From: Niabella sp. | GTDB taxonomy: Bacteria > Bacteroidota > Bacteroidia > Chitinophagales > Chitinophagaceae | Length of the DNA: 64,000 nt | NCBI RefSeq assembly: GCF_030150205.1 | Contig: NZ_JASLGT010000002.1 | Span: 62,001-126,000 of the forward strand | Reading direction: 5' to 3' | Shown: in pieces, positions 47,060-56,334 of the stretch | Position numbering within the stretch: the first letter of the stretch is position 1 | How the letters are laid out: every line of letters begins with the position of its first letter | Program-made: the position numbers and the translations under genes | The notes under the pieces: generated by a model | What the model was told of the DNA's origin: nothing | Seen by the model: the letters and a program-made list of their open reading frames with translations, nothing else | The model's database searches: none

Positions 47060-48001
47060 ATGATAACCGTAATTGTAACCGGGGGCACCGGGATGATTGG
47101 AACGGCGATTGTAAACCAGCTGTTACAAAGCAGGTACCAGGTGGTGGTATTTACGCGTAAAAAAGCGCTGGGGGGGCACATTGAAGGCGGATTGTCTTAC
47201 CGCTACTGGAATGTGGACAACGGGGAAATTGACCGGGAAACGGTACTGCAGGCGGATGCGATCATCCACCTGGCCGGGGCGGGGGTAATGGACCGCCGCT
47301 GGTCTGCCAAACGAAAAAAAGAAATCATCGATAGCCGTGTGCAAAGCGGGCAATTACTTGTTGATACCCTGCGAAGCGGCTCCAACAGGTTGAAGGTACT
47401 GGTGAGCGCTTCGGCTACCGGCTGGTATGGTGCAGATCCGGAGGTGCCCAACCCGCATCCATTTACAGAAGACCAGCCGGCTGCACCGGACTTTTTGGGC
47501 AACTGTTGCCGGGAATGGGAGGAGTGCACCCGGGTGCTGACGGATGCAGGAATCCGCGTGGTGCACCTTAGAACCGGCATTGTACTGGGGCGGGGTGGCG
47601 GCATTCTGTTAACCTTAGAACAGGCCTTTAAATGGCGGCTCGCTGCTGTACCGGGTAATGGCCGGCAGATGATCACCTGGATCCACCTGGGCGACCTTGT
47701 AAACCTGTACCAGGCGGCTATAGAACAGGAATTATACAAAGGTCCGATCAACGCGGTGGCTCCCCATCCGGTTTCTAATACGCAACTGGTGCATGCGTTG
47801 GCAAAAGCAAAGTTTGGGTCTGCTTTTATAACCATTCATATACCAGCTATTGTTCTGAAAGGGATGCTGGGGCAACGGGGAAATGAAGCACTGAAAAGCG
47901 TTACGGTAAGTGCTGGGGAGCTGCTTGCGTGCGGGTTTAAATTCCATTATCCGGATATAGATTCAGCCGCCCGGGCGCTGATGACCGGATCAGGTTTTTA
48001 G
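47060..48001 (+). CDS. NAD-dependent epimerase-like SDR (TIGR01777 / YfcH type)
   Basis: 313 residues, an extended short-chain dehydrogenase/reductase. The nucleotide-binding motif is VTGGTGMIGTAIVNQLL at the N-terminus, DAIIHLAGAGVMDRRWSAKRKKEI is the family signature, and SASATGWYG contains the YGxK-position tyrosine variant. The C-terminal DUF1731-type segment reads VLKGMLGQRGNEALKSVTVSAGELLACGFKFHYP. The family is linked with cell division control in some bacteria (SulA-like naming is historical). Its last 12 bases overlap the convergent permease gene. Confidence 0.92.
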   Translation: MITVIVTGGTGMIGTAIVNQLLQSRYQVVVFTRKKALGGHIEGGLSYRYWNVDNGEIDRETVLQADAIIHLAGAGVMDRRWSAKRKKEIIDSRVQSGQLLVDTLRSGSNRLKVLVSASATGWYGADPEVPNPHPFTEDQPAAPDFLGNCCREWEECTRVLTDAGIRVVHLRTGIVLGRGGGILLTLEQAFKWRLAAVPGNGRQMITWIHLGDLVNLYQAAIEQELYKGPINAVAPHPVSNTQLVHALAKAKFGSAFITIHIPAIVLKGMLGQRGNEALKSVTVSAGELLACGFKFHYPDIDSAARALMTGSGF

Positions 48002-48808
48002 ATCGGTGCGCTGATAGTACCGGAAGATTCCATAGATAATTATAAACCCATAGATGGCGGCAGTAATGAGCAGGCTTAGGTCTGAGACGGTACGGAGTTC
48101 AATAACAGCAGGCTTAAAGGGATTAGGAACCAGGGAATCGGTACTCTCTAATGGAAGAAAATAACCAGCCTGTCCTTTGCGGAATGTAAGCGCCAGCCAT
48201 AACAGGTTATCGATAACGAATACATATCCAAAATAAAGCACGATCGCCAGCCCGGTTCGTTTAACAAGGATGGCAACGAGGAAGGCCACCAACAGGTACA
48301 GGGTTGCCATGATCGCATAATAGCCTACATAATGCACATTCTCAAATATAGCCGCAGAAGAAAGGTCGGGTGTAAATAATAATCCGCAAATCAATCCGCA
48401 CAGAAACACCATAATGGTAGTGCTAATTACAAAAAAGACCAGCAGGGTTAGTTTAGCCTTGATATAATCCATGCGGCTCCAGCCATCAATAATATTTTGG
48501 CGGTGCGTTCTGTATTGCACTTCGTTTGTGATCAGCAGGATAAAAAGCATGCCGATAATGACAAAGAACATACCGCCAAACCATGCAGCGCCATGCCAGG
48601 TATTGGGAAATACAAAAGGGGAACTGAACATCCGTTTCAACACGGCGGCTTCAATACTTTTACCGGCGATTTGCTCAAACTGACGCATGAATTGATGCGC
48701 CGTCAACAGGAACATCGATGGAAGAAAGATAAAAAAGGAGCCAAAGAGGATCCAGAAAGTGCGGTAGCTTTTTATTTTCAGCCATTCTGTTTTAAAAAGT
48801 TGTAACAT
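47990..48808 (-). CDS. ABC-2 type transporter permease
   Basis: 272 residues with about six transmembrane segments (20-45, 70-95, 110-140, 150-175, 180-205, 235-258). The N-terminus FKTEWLKIKSYRTFWIL is typical of ABC-2 permeases in the NatB/YhaP type. The gene lies 57 bases after the ATPase gene and forms an exporter with it. It overlaps the convergent SDR gene by 12 bases at their 3' ends. Confidence 0.9.
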   Translation of the reverse strand: MLQLFKTEWLKIKSYRTFWILFGSFFIFLPSMFLLTAHQFMRQFEQIAGKSIEAAVLKRMFSSPFVFPNTWHGAAWFGGMFFVIIGMLFILLITNEVQYRTHRQNIIDGWSRMDYIKAKLTLLVFFVISTTIMVFLCGLICGLLFTPDLSSAAIFENVHYVGYYAIMATLYLLVAFLVAILVKRTGLAIVLYFGYVFVIDNLLWLALTFRKGQAGYFLPLESTDSLVPNPFKPAVIELRTVSDLSLLITAAIYGFIIIYGIFRYYQRTDLKT

Positions 48809-48865
48809 ATGGGAGTTGTTAGTGTGAGTGATGGGGATGCCGGGTTTTAAAAATAAAGCGTGTAA

Positions 48866-49780
48866 TTACTGGTCGCTGCTGGATCCGGTGATTTCCAGGA
48901 AGCGTGTTTCCAGGCTTTTCTTTTTAAGAGCCAGGTAGCTAAGTGTAATCCCTTTTTCAAAGCAATACCGGTTTACCCGTTGAGGAGTCAGGTCTGCTGT
49001 GCCGGTGAGCTGGAGCATTCCCTGTTTTGCGAGCACTTCTTTTACCGGTTGTAAACCGGCAATGATTTCCTGTAGCTGTGGCAGGTCTTCTGCGGTGATT
49101 TCAATGATGGTTTCTGCCGCCGGCCCACCCATATGCAATACTTCATGAACCGTTCCGCTTGCCTTAATCATTCCCTTTTGAATAATGGTTACATGGGTAC
49201 ATACTTTTTCTACCTCATCCAGTATATGACTGGCTATAATAATGGTTTTGCCGGAAGCATGCAATTGCCGGATCAGTTGCCGGATCTCCGCAATTCCGGC
49301 CGGATCCAGTCCGTTGGTTGGCTCGTCCAGCACCAGTACCTCCGGATCTCCAAGCAGGGCCGATGCGATGGCAAGGCGCTGCTTCATCCCCAGCGAATAG
49401 GTGCTGAATGCAGATTGCCGGCGTTCGAACAGGTTTACGATTTTTAGCACCCGGGGAATGTCGGCTGTGCTGCTGCCTTTGATGGAAGCGGCTATTTCCA
49501 GGTTGCGTTCTGCACTGAGATAAGGATAAAAGTTTGGCGTTTCCAGCAAGGTGCCGATCCGCTTCCGCTGATCTTCGTTGCCGCTTTGTCCATTCCATAA
49601 ATAACTGCCGGAACTGGCGTTCAGCACCTGCATCACAATGCCCAGCAACGTGGTTTTTCCGCTGCCGTTCGGGCCAAGGATACCGTACACCGCTCCCGGA
49701 GGTACTTCAATATTTACCTGGTTCAAGGCCTGTACCGTGCCGTAGTTTTTTGAAAGGTTATGGGTCGTTAATACATGCAT
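48866..49780 (-). CDS. ABC transporter ATP-binding protein
   Basis: 304 residues. Walker A GPNGSGKT at residues 36-43, signature YSLGMKQR near 130, Walker B VLVLDEPTNGLDP near 150, and the H-loop SHILDE near 185 are all present. The C-terminal 80 residues (about 225-304) form the regulatory domain seen in ABC-2 exporters. Pairs with the permease gene downstream. The transported substrate is unknown. Confidence 0.95.
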   Translation of the reverse strand: MHVLTTHNLSKNYGTVQALNQVNIEVPPGAVYGILGPNGSGKTTLLGIVMQVLNASSGSYLWNGQSGNEDQRKRIGTLLETPNFYPYLSAERNLEIAASIKGSSTADIPRVLKIVNLFERRQSAFSTYSLGMKQRLAIASALLGDPEVLVLDEPTNGLDPAGIAEIRQLIRQLHASGKTIIIASHILDEVEKVCTHVTIIQKGMIKASGTVHEVLHMGGPAAETIIEITAEDLPQLQEIIAGLQPVKEVLAKQGMLQLTGTADLTPQRVNRYCFEKGITLSYLALKKKSLETRFLEITGSSSDQ

Positions 49781-50178
49781 ACCTCATTGGTTTAACAGAT
49801 TCAAATGTATTACTAATTGATCCCACACAAGAAATAAAATCGGCAAAGCAACGGCCGGAACAGGTAAACGCCGGCCGCCATCTTCCGGAGGCCTTGCTGT
49901 AAGCCATGGGAGCCGGGTATCAGGCGTAATGCGACGGTGAAAATCAATACGGCACACAGATTCAGTACAGGAACAGCCCTGCTTTTCCGGCCCTTTGTTT
50001 TTTGCATCTTGCTGTTTTTATCCTTACCTTCACAGTAGATAGTTGTTTATCTAACTAATTGTTGTTTGTATACGATTTCGATAAAAGGTTGCCGGGTACC
50101 GGATGGCGACGGAGCTGTTTTAAAAGGCAGCATGGTTGCTATTACAGGCTTGTTGCAACAGCTAAATAGTTATTGAAT
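49781..50178. other. Divergent gap between the ABC exporter and the fadN-like gene
   Basis: 398 bases with promoters for both sides. On the minus strand TACATTTG (complement of 49802-49809) matches the Bacteroidota -7 element and lies 22 bases before the ATPase start. On the right, TAGATA (50036-50041) and TATCTA (50048-50053) form a perfect 6-bp dyad about 130 bases before the fadN-like gene, a possible regulator site. A 64-codon frame at 49813-50007 on the minus strand lacks any supporting feature and is not called. Confidence 0.45.
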
Positions 50179-52536
50179 ATGAAAAGGATCATAAAACGTG
50201 TGGCCGTTCTGGGAAGCGGTGTAATGGGATCGCGCATTGCCTGTCATTTTGCAGGATCCGGCATTCCGGTATTATTACTGGATATTGCTGCAGAAGGTCC
50301 CGATAAAAATAAGATCGTAAAGGATGCACTGGCTGCAGCGGTTAAAAGCAGCCCATCTCCGGTATACACAAAGGATGTGGTAAAAAAGATCACTACCGGA
50401 AATTTTGATGATGACCTGAAAAAGATAACCGGCTGCGACTGGGTGATTGAGGTTGTAGTTGAACGGCTGGATATTAAACAACAATTGTTCGAAAAGGTAG
50501 AGCAATACCGGACGCCGGGCAGCCTTATTACTTCCAATACATCGGGTATCCCCATCCACCTGATGACGCAGGGACGGACTGCCGATTTTAAGAAACATTT
50601 TTGCGGTACGCATTTTTTCAATCCTCCGCGCTATCTGCGGTTGCTGGAAATTATTCCCACGCCGGATACCGATCCAGAGGTGATTGATTTCCTGATGGAG
50701 TTTGGTGACCGCATCCTGGGGAAAACGACGGTGCTATGCAAGGATACGCCGGCATTTATTGCCAACCGTGTGGGCGTGTTTAGCATTATGACCATCTTTT
50801 CACTGATGGATCAGTTAGGGTTGCAGATTGATGAGATCGAGGCATTGACCGGCCCCATGATCGGCCGTCCAAAATCAGCTACGTTCCGCACGGCCGATGT
50901 AGTGGGCATTGATACCCTGGTGAAAGTGGCCAATGGGGTGTTTGAAAACTGCCCCGGGGATGAGGCGAAGCAGCTATTCGTGATCCCTGCGTGGCTGGAG
51001 CAAATGGTTACCAATAAATGGCTGGGCGATAAAACCGGACAGGGATTTTTTAAGAAGATAAAAAATGAGCAGGGTGCTTCGGAGATCTTAACACTGAATC
51101 TGAAAACCTTTGAATACGGTCCGCGGGTAAAACCAAAGTTTGCGAGCCTGGAAGCCGCAAAGCTGATTGAAACATTGCCCGCAAAACTGAAGATGCTGAT
51201 GACCGGCCAGGATAAGGCCGGTGAATTTTACCGGCAATTTCATTACCGGTTGTTTGCCTATGTAAGTCACCGGATACCGGAGATCAGTGATGAGCTCTAT
51301 CGCATTGATGATGCCATGAAGGCTGGCTTTGGCTGGGAGATCGGGCCTTTTGAAAGCTGGGACGCTGTGGGCGTAGCCAAAATGGTAGCGGCCATGAAAG
51401 CTGCAGGCATTGCCGTAGCCGCCTGGGTGGAAGCGATGCTGGCAGCGGGCCATCAAACCTTTTACATCGTTGAGAACGGGAAACGGAAGGCCTATGATCC
51501 GGCAACCCAAACCTATAAGTTATTATCGGGAAGCGATGCCTTTATTATTTTAAGCAATTACGGCGATAAAGTGGTGTGGAAGAACAACAGCTGCCGGCTC
51601 TATGATATCGGGGATAATGTGCTGGCCCTGCAATGGAATACCAAAATGGGAACCATTGGCGGCGATGTGCTCAGCGGCATCCAGACTTCCATTGAAAAAG
51701 CGGAGAAAAGTTTTAAAGGCCTGGTCATTGCGAATGAAGGCGCTAATTTTTCGGCCGGAGCCAATGTGGGTATGATCTTTATGCTGGCAGTGGAGCAGGA
51801 ATATGATGAGCTGGATATGGCCGTACGTCTTTTCCAAAACACGTCTATGCGGGTTCGGTATTCCGCTGTTCCGGTGGTGTTGGCGCCGCATGGCCTGGCA
51901 TTGGGTGGGGGCTGTGAGCTGAGCCTGCATGCGGATAAAGTATGCGCAGCTGCAGAAACCTATACCGGCCTGGTAGAACTGGGGGTAGGATTGATTCCCG
52001 GTGGTGGCGGCACCAAAGAGTTTGCCCTGCGCGCTGCCGATGAAGTACAGAACGGCGAGCCGGAAAATATTCCTTTGCAGAATCGTTTTTTGACGATTGC
52101 TACTGCCAGGGTTGGTACTTCCGCTGCAGAAGCCTTTGAGCTGGGGATCTATCGCCGGGGGAATGACATCGTAGTGCCCAACCAGGACCGTCGCATCGCC
52201 GAGGCAAAACGGAATGTGATAGAGTTGTACGACAGTGGCTATGTAGCACCTGTTCCCAGAACCGATATTAAAGTGCAGGGGCGCAGTGTGCTGGGGGCCC
52301 TGCTGGCGGGCATCAATGGTATGCAGAAAGGAAATTATGCCACGGAGCATGATGCGCTGGTAGCCCGGAAACTGGCTTATGTGATGTGCGGTGGTGACCT
52401 CAGCGAACCTGCCCTCGTGTCTGAACAATACCTGCTGGACCTGGAGCGGCAAAACTTTTTATCGCTTTGCGGCGAACGTAAAACACTGGAACGGCTGCAA
52501 AGTGTGATCAAGACCGGGAAGCCGGTACGGAATTAA
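50179..52536 (+). CDS. 3-hydroxyacyl-CoA dehydrogenase / enoyl-CoA hydratase fusion (FadN-like)
   Basis: 785 residues from the ATG at 50179. It covers two steps of fatty-acid beta-oxidation. Residues 1-310 are the NAD-binding 3-hydroxyacyl-CoA dehydrogenase (VAVLGSGVMGSRIACHF, Rossmann motif; HFFNPPRYLRLLEIIP with the catalytic His). A C-terminal dehydrogenase domain follows (about 310-420), and residues 460-700 are a crotonase domain (ANEGANFSAGANVGM and GLALGGGCELSLHADK, IPGGGGTKE). This domain order (dehydrogenase first) is that of FadN, the reverse of E. coli FadB. Thiolase and acyl-CoA dehydrogenase genes usually follow but are not here. Confidence 0.92.
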   Translation: MKRIIKRVAVLGSGVMGSRIACHFAGSGIPVLLLDIAAEGPDKNKIVKDALAAAVKSSPSPVYTKDVVKKITTGNFDDDLKKITGCDWVIEVVVERLDIKQQLFEKVEQYRTPGSLITSNTSGIPIHLMTQGRTADFKKHFCGTHFFNPPRYLRLLEIIPTPDTDPEVIDFLMEFGDRILGKTTVLCKDTPAFIANRVGVFSIMTIFSLMDQLGLQIDEIEALTGPMIGRPKSATFRTADVVGIDTLVKVANGVFENCPGDEAKQLFVIPAWLEQMVTNKWLGDKTGQGFFKKIKNEQGASEILTLNLKTFEYGPRVKPKFASLEAAKLIETLPAKLKMLMTGQDKAGEFYRQFHYRLFAYVSHRIPEISDELYRIDDAMKAGFGWEIGPFESWDAVGVAKMVAAMKAAGIAVAAWVEAMLAAGHQTFYIVENGKRKAYDPATQTYKLLSGSDAFIILSNYGDKVVWKNNSCRLYDIGDNVLALQWNTKMGTIGGDVLSGIQTSIEKAEKSFKGLVIANEGANFSAGANVGMIFMLAVEQEYDELDMAVRLFQNTSMRVRYSAVPVVLAPHGLALGGGCELSLHADKVCAAAETYTGLVELGVGLIPGGGGTKEFALRAADEVQNGEPENIPLQNRFLTIATARVGTSAAEAFELGIYRRGNDIVVPNQDRRIAEAKRNVIELYDSGYVAPVPRTDIKVQGRSVLGALLAGINGMQKGNYATEHDALVARKLAYVMCGGDLSEPALVSEQYLLDLERQNFLSLCGERKTLERLQSVIKTGKPVRN

Positions 52537-52635
52537 GCCCGCAGGAACGGCCATGCAGTTGTTAAACATTGGATAAATTGATATTTATCCAGAAAATATG
52601 CAGGGGTGTGTTTTATCTTTAATGAAACACTTGCT

Positions 52636-54876
52636 ATGCTTATTAGAAAAATGATACTGCTTTTAGTTGCCGCTTGCATACTGCCGGAGCTCCTGTTTTC
52701 ACAACAGCTTAATCTGGATATGGAAGACCTGAAACCCGACGGTTCATTCGCTCCATGGAAGGTCGGTTTTGGTGAACAGCAGGCAAAGTCTTATCCTGTA
52801 GTTGCAGATTCGACTGAAAAGAAATCAGGAAAGTATGCATTGCGCATGAACCAATCGGACAGTCTTGCCCAGTTTGGGACCGTGCAAATGATACTTCCCG
52901 GAGGTTATGAAGGAAGCATGATTAAATATTCTGCCTACTTAAAATCAAAAGATGTAAAAAACTGGGCGGGGTTGTGGATGCGTTTTGACGATAACCAGGG
53001 GAAGACTCTTGCGTTTGATAATATGGAAAAGCGTTCCGTAAAAGGCACAACCGATTGGAACGAATATACCATTACATTGCCTTACTCCAAAAATGTGGCA
53101 AGCATCTATTTGGGTGCTTTGCTGGCTGGACCGGGAACCATATGGTTTGATAAATGTTCGGTGCTGATTGACGGACAGGACATACAGCAATTGAAACCGG
53201 CGTCCAGGAAAATATACCCGGCTGACCAGGATACTGCGTTTAAAAAAGGGTCCGGCGTTCACATTCAGCTGACTCCCGGGCGTGAGAAGAACCTGCTGGT
53301 GTTGGGGCAGCTTTGGGGCTTTTTAAAATACCACCATCCGGCTGTTGCCGCCGGTAATTATAATTGGGATGCCGAGTTAATGCGCTTACTGCCCTCTGTT
53401 CTGGCTGCGAAGAACAAACAGGAATGCAATATGCTGTTGGAAAAGTGGGTGGATGCCCTGCCCAAATCAGATGTGCGCGAAAAAGCAGCGCCGATGCCGG
53501 CGGATATGATCCTGCGTCCGGATTATGGCAGTTTGTTTGAAAAAAATGTGCTACCCTTAACACTACAGAAAAAATTGAAAGGACTGCTGGCAGGGGGCGG
53601 CGCAGCGGAGCACTATTATATCGGAATGATGCCGGGAGTGGGGAACCCCGAAATCAAGAATGAACGGGTCTACGCGGATATGAAATACCCGGACGACGGT
53701 TACCGGTTACTAGCCTTATACCGGTATTGGAACCTGGTTAACTATTTCTTCCCATATCGGTCCCTGATAGATCACAACTGGAACAAGGTGCTTGAGGAAA
53801 TGATCCCGGTATTTATTCATGCAGGAAATGAAACGGCATATGTACTGGCTTGCATTCAATTGTTTGGGAAAGTAAGTGATTCCCACGCCGTTCTCCTGAG
53901 CAGGAACGATGCGTTAGAACAATGGAGGGGCAAACTAAGAGCTCCTTTTGAAGTGAAATTTATTGAAGACAAGTTGGTAGTCACTCGTTTTTACACAGAT
54001 ACCCTGAATATACAGGAGCAGATTAAAAGAGGCGACGTAATACAAAAAATAGATGGGAAAGATGTAGGGACTATTGTAAAAGAATTGCTGCCATATACGC
54101 CTGCATCCAATTATCCGACACAATTGAGGGAAATAGCCAGGGCTATTTTGCGGGGCAATAAGGAGTATGCAGAGCTGTTGGTACAGCGGGGGACAAGTAT
54201 CCTCAACATAAAGGTACCCCGGTTCCCGATGGAGCAATGGTTCGGGTTTAAGAATATTTTGGAGGATACAGGAAAGAAATCCTATGAAATCATAAGGGAT
54301 CATATTGGGTATATTTATCCCGGTACGTATAAGAACAGTGACCTTGATGCCATAAAGAAAGCGTTTGCGGATACACGGGGAATGATTATCGACATGCGTT
54401 GCTATCCTTCGGAATTCATGCCGTTTACATTTGGCAGCTATATAAAGCCAGCTCCGGGCAACTTTGTAAAATTTTCCAAAGGCAACATTCAAACACCGGG
54501 GGCTTTTTACATGATACCGCCAATTTCCAATGGTAGCCGGAATAACGATTATTACAACCGGAAGATTGTTATAATAGTAAATGAAACCACGCAGAGCCAG
54601 GCAGAATATACCACGATGGCTTTTCAGTCTGCCCCCAATATAACGGTAATCGGCAGCACAACTGCCGGTGCAGATGGAAATGTATCGCCCATTTATTTGC
54701 CGGGCAATATTTATACATGGTTCTCCGGTATCGGTGTTTTTTATCCGGATAATACCGGCACGCAGCGGGTGGGGGTAAAGATCGACCAGGTGGTAAAACC
54801 CACGGTGGAAGGGGTACGACAGGGCCGGGATGAACTTTTAGAAAAGGCAATATCCATTTTGAATGCCGGGAAATAG
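52636..54876 (+). CDS. S41-family C-terminal-processing-type peptidase, secreted
   Basis: 746 residues from the ATG at 52636, which gives a signal peptide (RKMILLLVAACILPELLFSQ). A longer GTG start at 52606 would bury it. Residues 24-190 form a beta-rich, carbohydrate-binding-like domain. The middle (about 220-390) is helical. A PDZ-like region (IKRGDVIQKIDGKDVG) lies near 465. The S41 core is at about 560-700, with Ser654 in TTQSQAEYT. The lysine expected about 30 residues later (TFGK in CtpA) is TAGA here, so a Tricorn-type Ser/His/Glu mechanism, or loss of activity, is possible. The next gene is a putative metallopeptidase. Confidence 0.85.
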   Translation: MLIRKMILLLVAACILPELLFSQQLNLDMEDLKPDGSFAPWKVGFGEQQAKSYPVVADSTEKKSGKYALRMNQSDSLAQFGTVQMILPGGYEGSMIKYSAYLKSKDVKNWAGLWMRFDDNQGKTLAFDNMEKRSVKGTTDWNEYTITLPYSKNVASIYLGALLAGPGTIWFDKCSVLIDGQDIQQLKPASRKIYPADQDTAFKKGSGVHIQLTPGREKNLLVLGQLWGFLKYHHPAVAAGNYNWDAELMRLLPSVLAAKNKQECNMLLEKWVDALPKSDVREKAAPMPADMILRPDYGSLFEKNVLPLTLQKKLKGLLAGGGAAEHYYIGMMPGVGNPEIKNERVYADMKYPDDGYRLLALYRYWNLVNYFFPYRSLIDHNWNKVLEEMIPVFIHAGNETAYVLACIQLFGKVSDSHAVLLSRNDALEQWRGKLRAPFEVKFIEDKLVVTRFYTDTLNIQEQIKRGDVIQKIDGKDVGTIVKELLPYTPASNYPTQLREIARAILRGNKEYAELLVQRGTSILNIKVPRFPMEQWFGFKNILEDTGKKSYEIIRDHIGYIYPGTYKNSDLDAIKKAFADTRGMIIDMRCYPSEFMPFTFGSYIKPAPGNFVKFSKGNIQTPGAFYMIPPISNGSRNNDYYNRKIVIIVNETTQSQAEYTTMAFQSAPNITVIGSTTAGADGNVSPIYLPGNIYTWFSGIGVFYPDNTGTQRVGVKIDQVVKPTVEGVRQGRDELLEKAISILNAGK

Positions 54877-54957
54877 ACTGCTGGCTGATCATTTCTGATT
54901 TAGATCGGGCTTTGATAACTTTGAGAAAAGCAACGTAGGATAAATACGGTTGGTTTT

Positions 54958-56082
54958 ATGAAGCATCTGTCTTTCTTATTATTTTTTGTGGTAGCAGTGT
55001 ATGTTACAAATGCCCAGCGGCTAGCCATTAATCTTACAGATAAAGACAATATCAACCCGCTTTATAAAAAAGATTTATTGATTCGCACACTGGATTCTTT
55101 TTTCACAAATGGCAGAACCCCTGAAAAGGCTGTTAAGTATTGGAGTAAAACGGATCTGAAGTCTTTTGGCTATCCATGGGATATCGTTTATTTGGGTTTT
55201 ACAAATGAAGGGAAAGATAACTTTCCTCCTGTTTACCTGGGGGCAATTGATGTGGTTCCGCAACAGCAATACCTGGTTAAAATTGCTTTTCTGCCGGCAA
55301 TCGATTCTTTAAAAAGAAATATGGGGCGCATGCTCAATCTGATTGCCAACTATGACAAGCAGGCCGATGCATTTACGTTTGAACGGTATACTAATTATTT
55401 TATCCGCGACTGGTATAAAAAGGAAGTGGGGAATATTCTTTTTTACAAGGAAAGTAAGGACGCATTTAACTTGGAGCAGGCCAGGGCCTGTAATATATAC
55501 AACGACAGTATTGCTGCGATTTTTAAAGTACCTCCTAAAAAATTTACTTATTATTCCTGTAAGGACCCCGTACAGCTGTTCAATTTGATGGGCTATGATT
55601 TCCGGTATGAAATGTTTTTGTCGAGGACGGGTGGAATGCGTATTGGAGATGGGCTTTATTCTGCCCGCAATGCAGAGCATTATCCGCATGAGATCGCGCA
55701 TCTTTATATTTCAGACATTGCGGGCGAAAATGCCTGTACCATTGCATCCGAAGGGATTGCTACTTATTTTGGTGGAAGTGATCCTAAAACCTTTAAGGAA
55801 ACAATCCGTTCGCTTTATCAGTATCTTTTAAAATATGCGGATGTACCGGTTGACGATCTGTTGTTTAAGGATAAACGGACTGATGATGATGTTTCCCGGT
55901 TATATGCAACCGGCGGCATTCTGGCAAAACTGATTTATGAGCAACAGGGACTGGAAGGGTGGAGGAAATTCCTGGCACTCCCTTGCAGCAAAATCAAAGA
56001 AGCCCTGCCGGCGCTGATTGGTACAGATAAAGCGTTAAAACAGGTTATCACCGAAGCGGCGAAAAAAATAAGTGAAGCATAA
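54958..56082 (+). CDS. Secreted putative zinc metallopeptidase (HExxH)
   Basis: 374 residues with an N-terminal signal peptide (MKHLSFLLFFVVAVYVTNAQ). The gluzincin pattern HEIAH is at residues 244-248, followed by Glu265 in ASEGIATYFGG; the glutamate that would be the third zinc ligand is 16 residues after the second histidine. I do not recognise the exact family. Residues 30-230 contain no clear motif. It lies 81 bases after the S41 peptidase gene, so the two secreted peptidases may be co-transcribed. Confidence 0.7.
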   Translation: MKHLSFLLFFVVAVYVTNAQRLAINLTDKDNINPLYKKDLLIRTLDSFFTNGRTPEKAVKYWSKTDLKSFGYPWDIVYLGFTNEGKDNFPPVYLGAIDVVPQQQYLVKIAFLPAIDSLKRNMGRMLNLIANYDKQADAFTFERYTNYFIRDWYKKEVGNILFYKESKDAFNLEQARACNIYNDSIAAIFKVPPKKFTYYSCKDPVQLFNLMGYDFRYEMFLSRTGGMRIGDGLYSARNAEHYPHEIAHLYISDIAGENACTIASEGIATYFGGSDPKTFKETIRSLYQYLLKYADVPVDDLLFKDKRTDDDVSRLYATGGILAKLIYEQQGLEGWRKFLALPCSKIKEALPALIGTDKALKQVITEAAKKISEA

Positions 56083-56334
56083 CGTGCTATACACTATCTG
56101 CGCGATACTTATAAAAGAGGCTGTATTACCGGGAATTGCCTACTGCTCCTTTGCTGAATTGTGCTAAAATTTCAGCGATACCGGAAGAGATAAAGCCATA
56201 GCTCATATGAAGCACTCCATTGAAACACATTCCCCTATTTTTGTAAGAAACAAATTCACCTGTATCCTGTAAAATACATTATCCACTGCTGGCTTTTTTT
56301 AGCGCTATCTCAAATATGCGGAGCACAAACAGCT
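56083..56334. other. Gap before the PAP2 gene containing an in-frame signal-peptide-like extension
   Basis: 252 bases. The first 140 show no gene. From 56224 the frame of the following PAP2 gene is open, and 56275-56328 encodes YIIHCWLFLALSQICGAQ, a convincing signal peptide core and cleavage site. No ATG, GTG or TTG exists in that extension; CTG at 56260 or ATT at 56254 would be the candidates. Confidence 0.55.

Noticed and set aside
49813..50007. 64-codon open frame on the minus strand
   Set aside because: Sits in the promoter gap of two divergent genes and has only weak hydrophobicity, with no other support.
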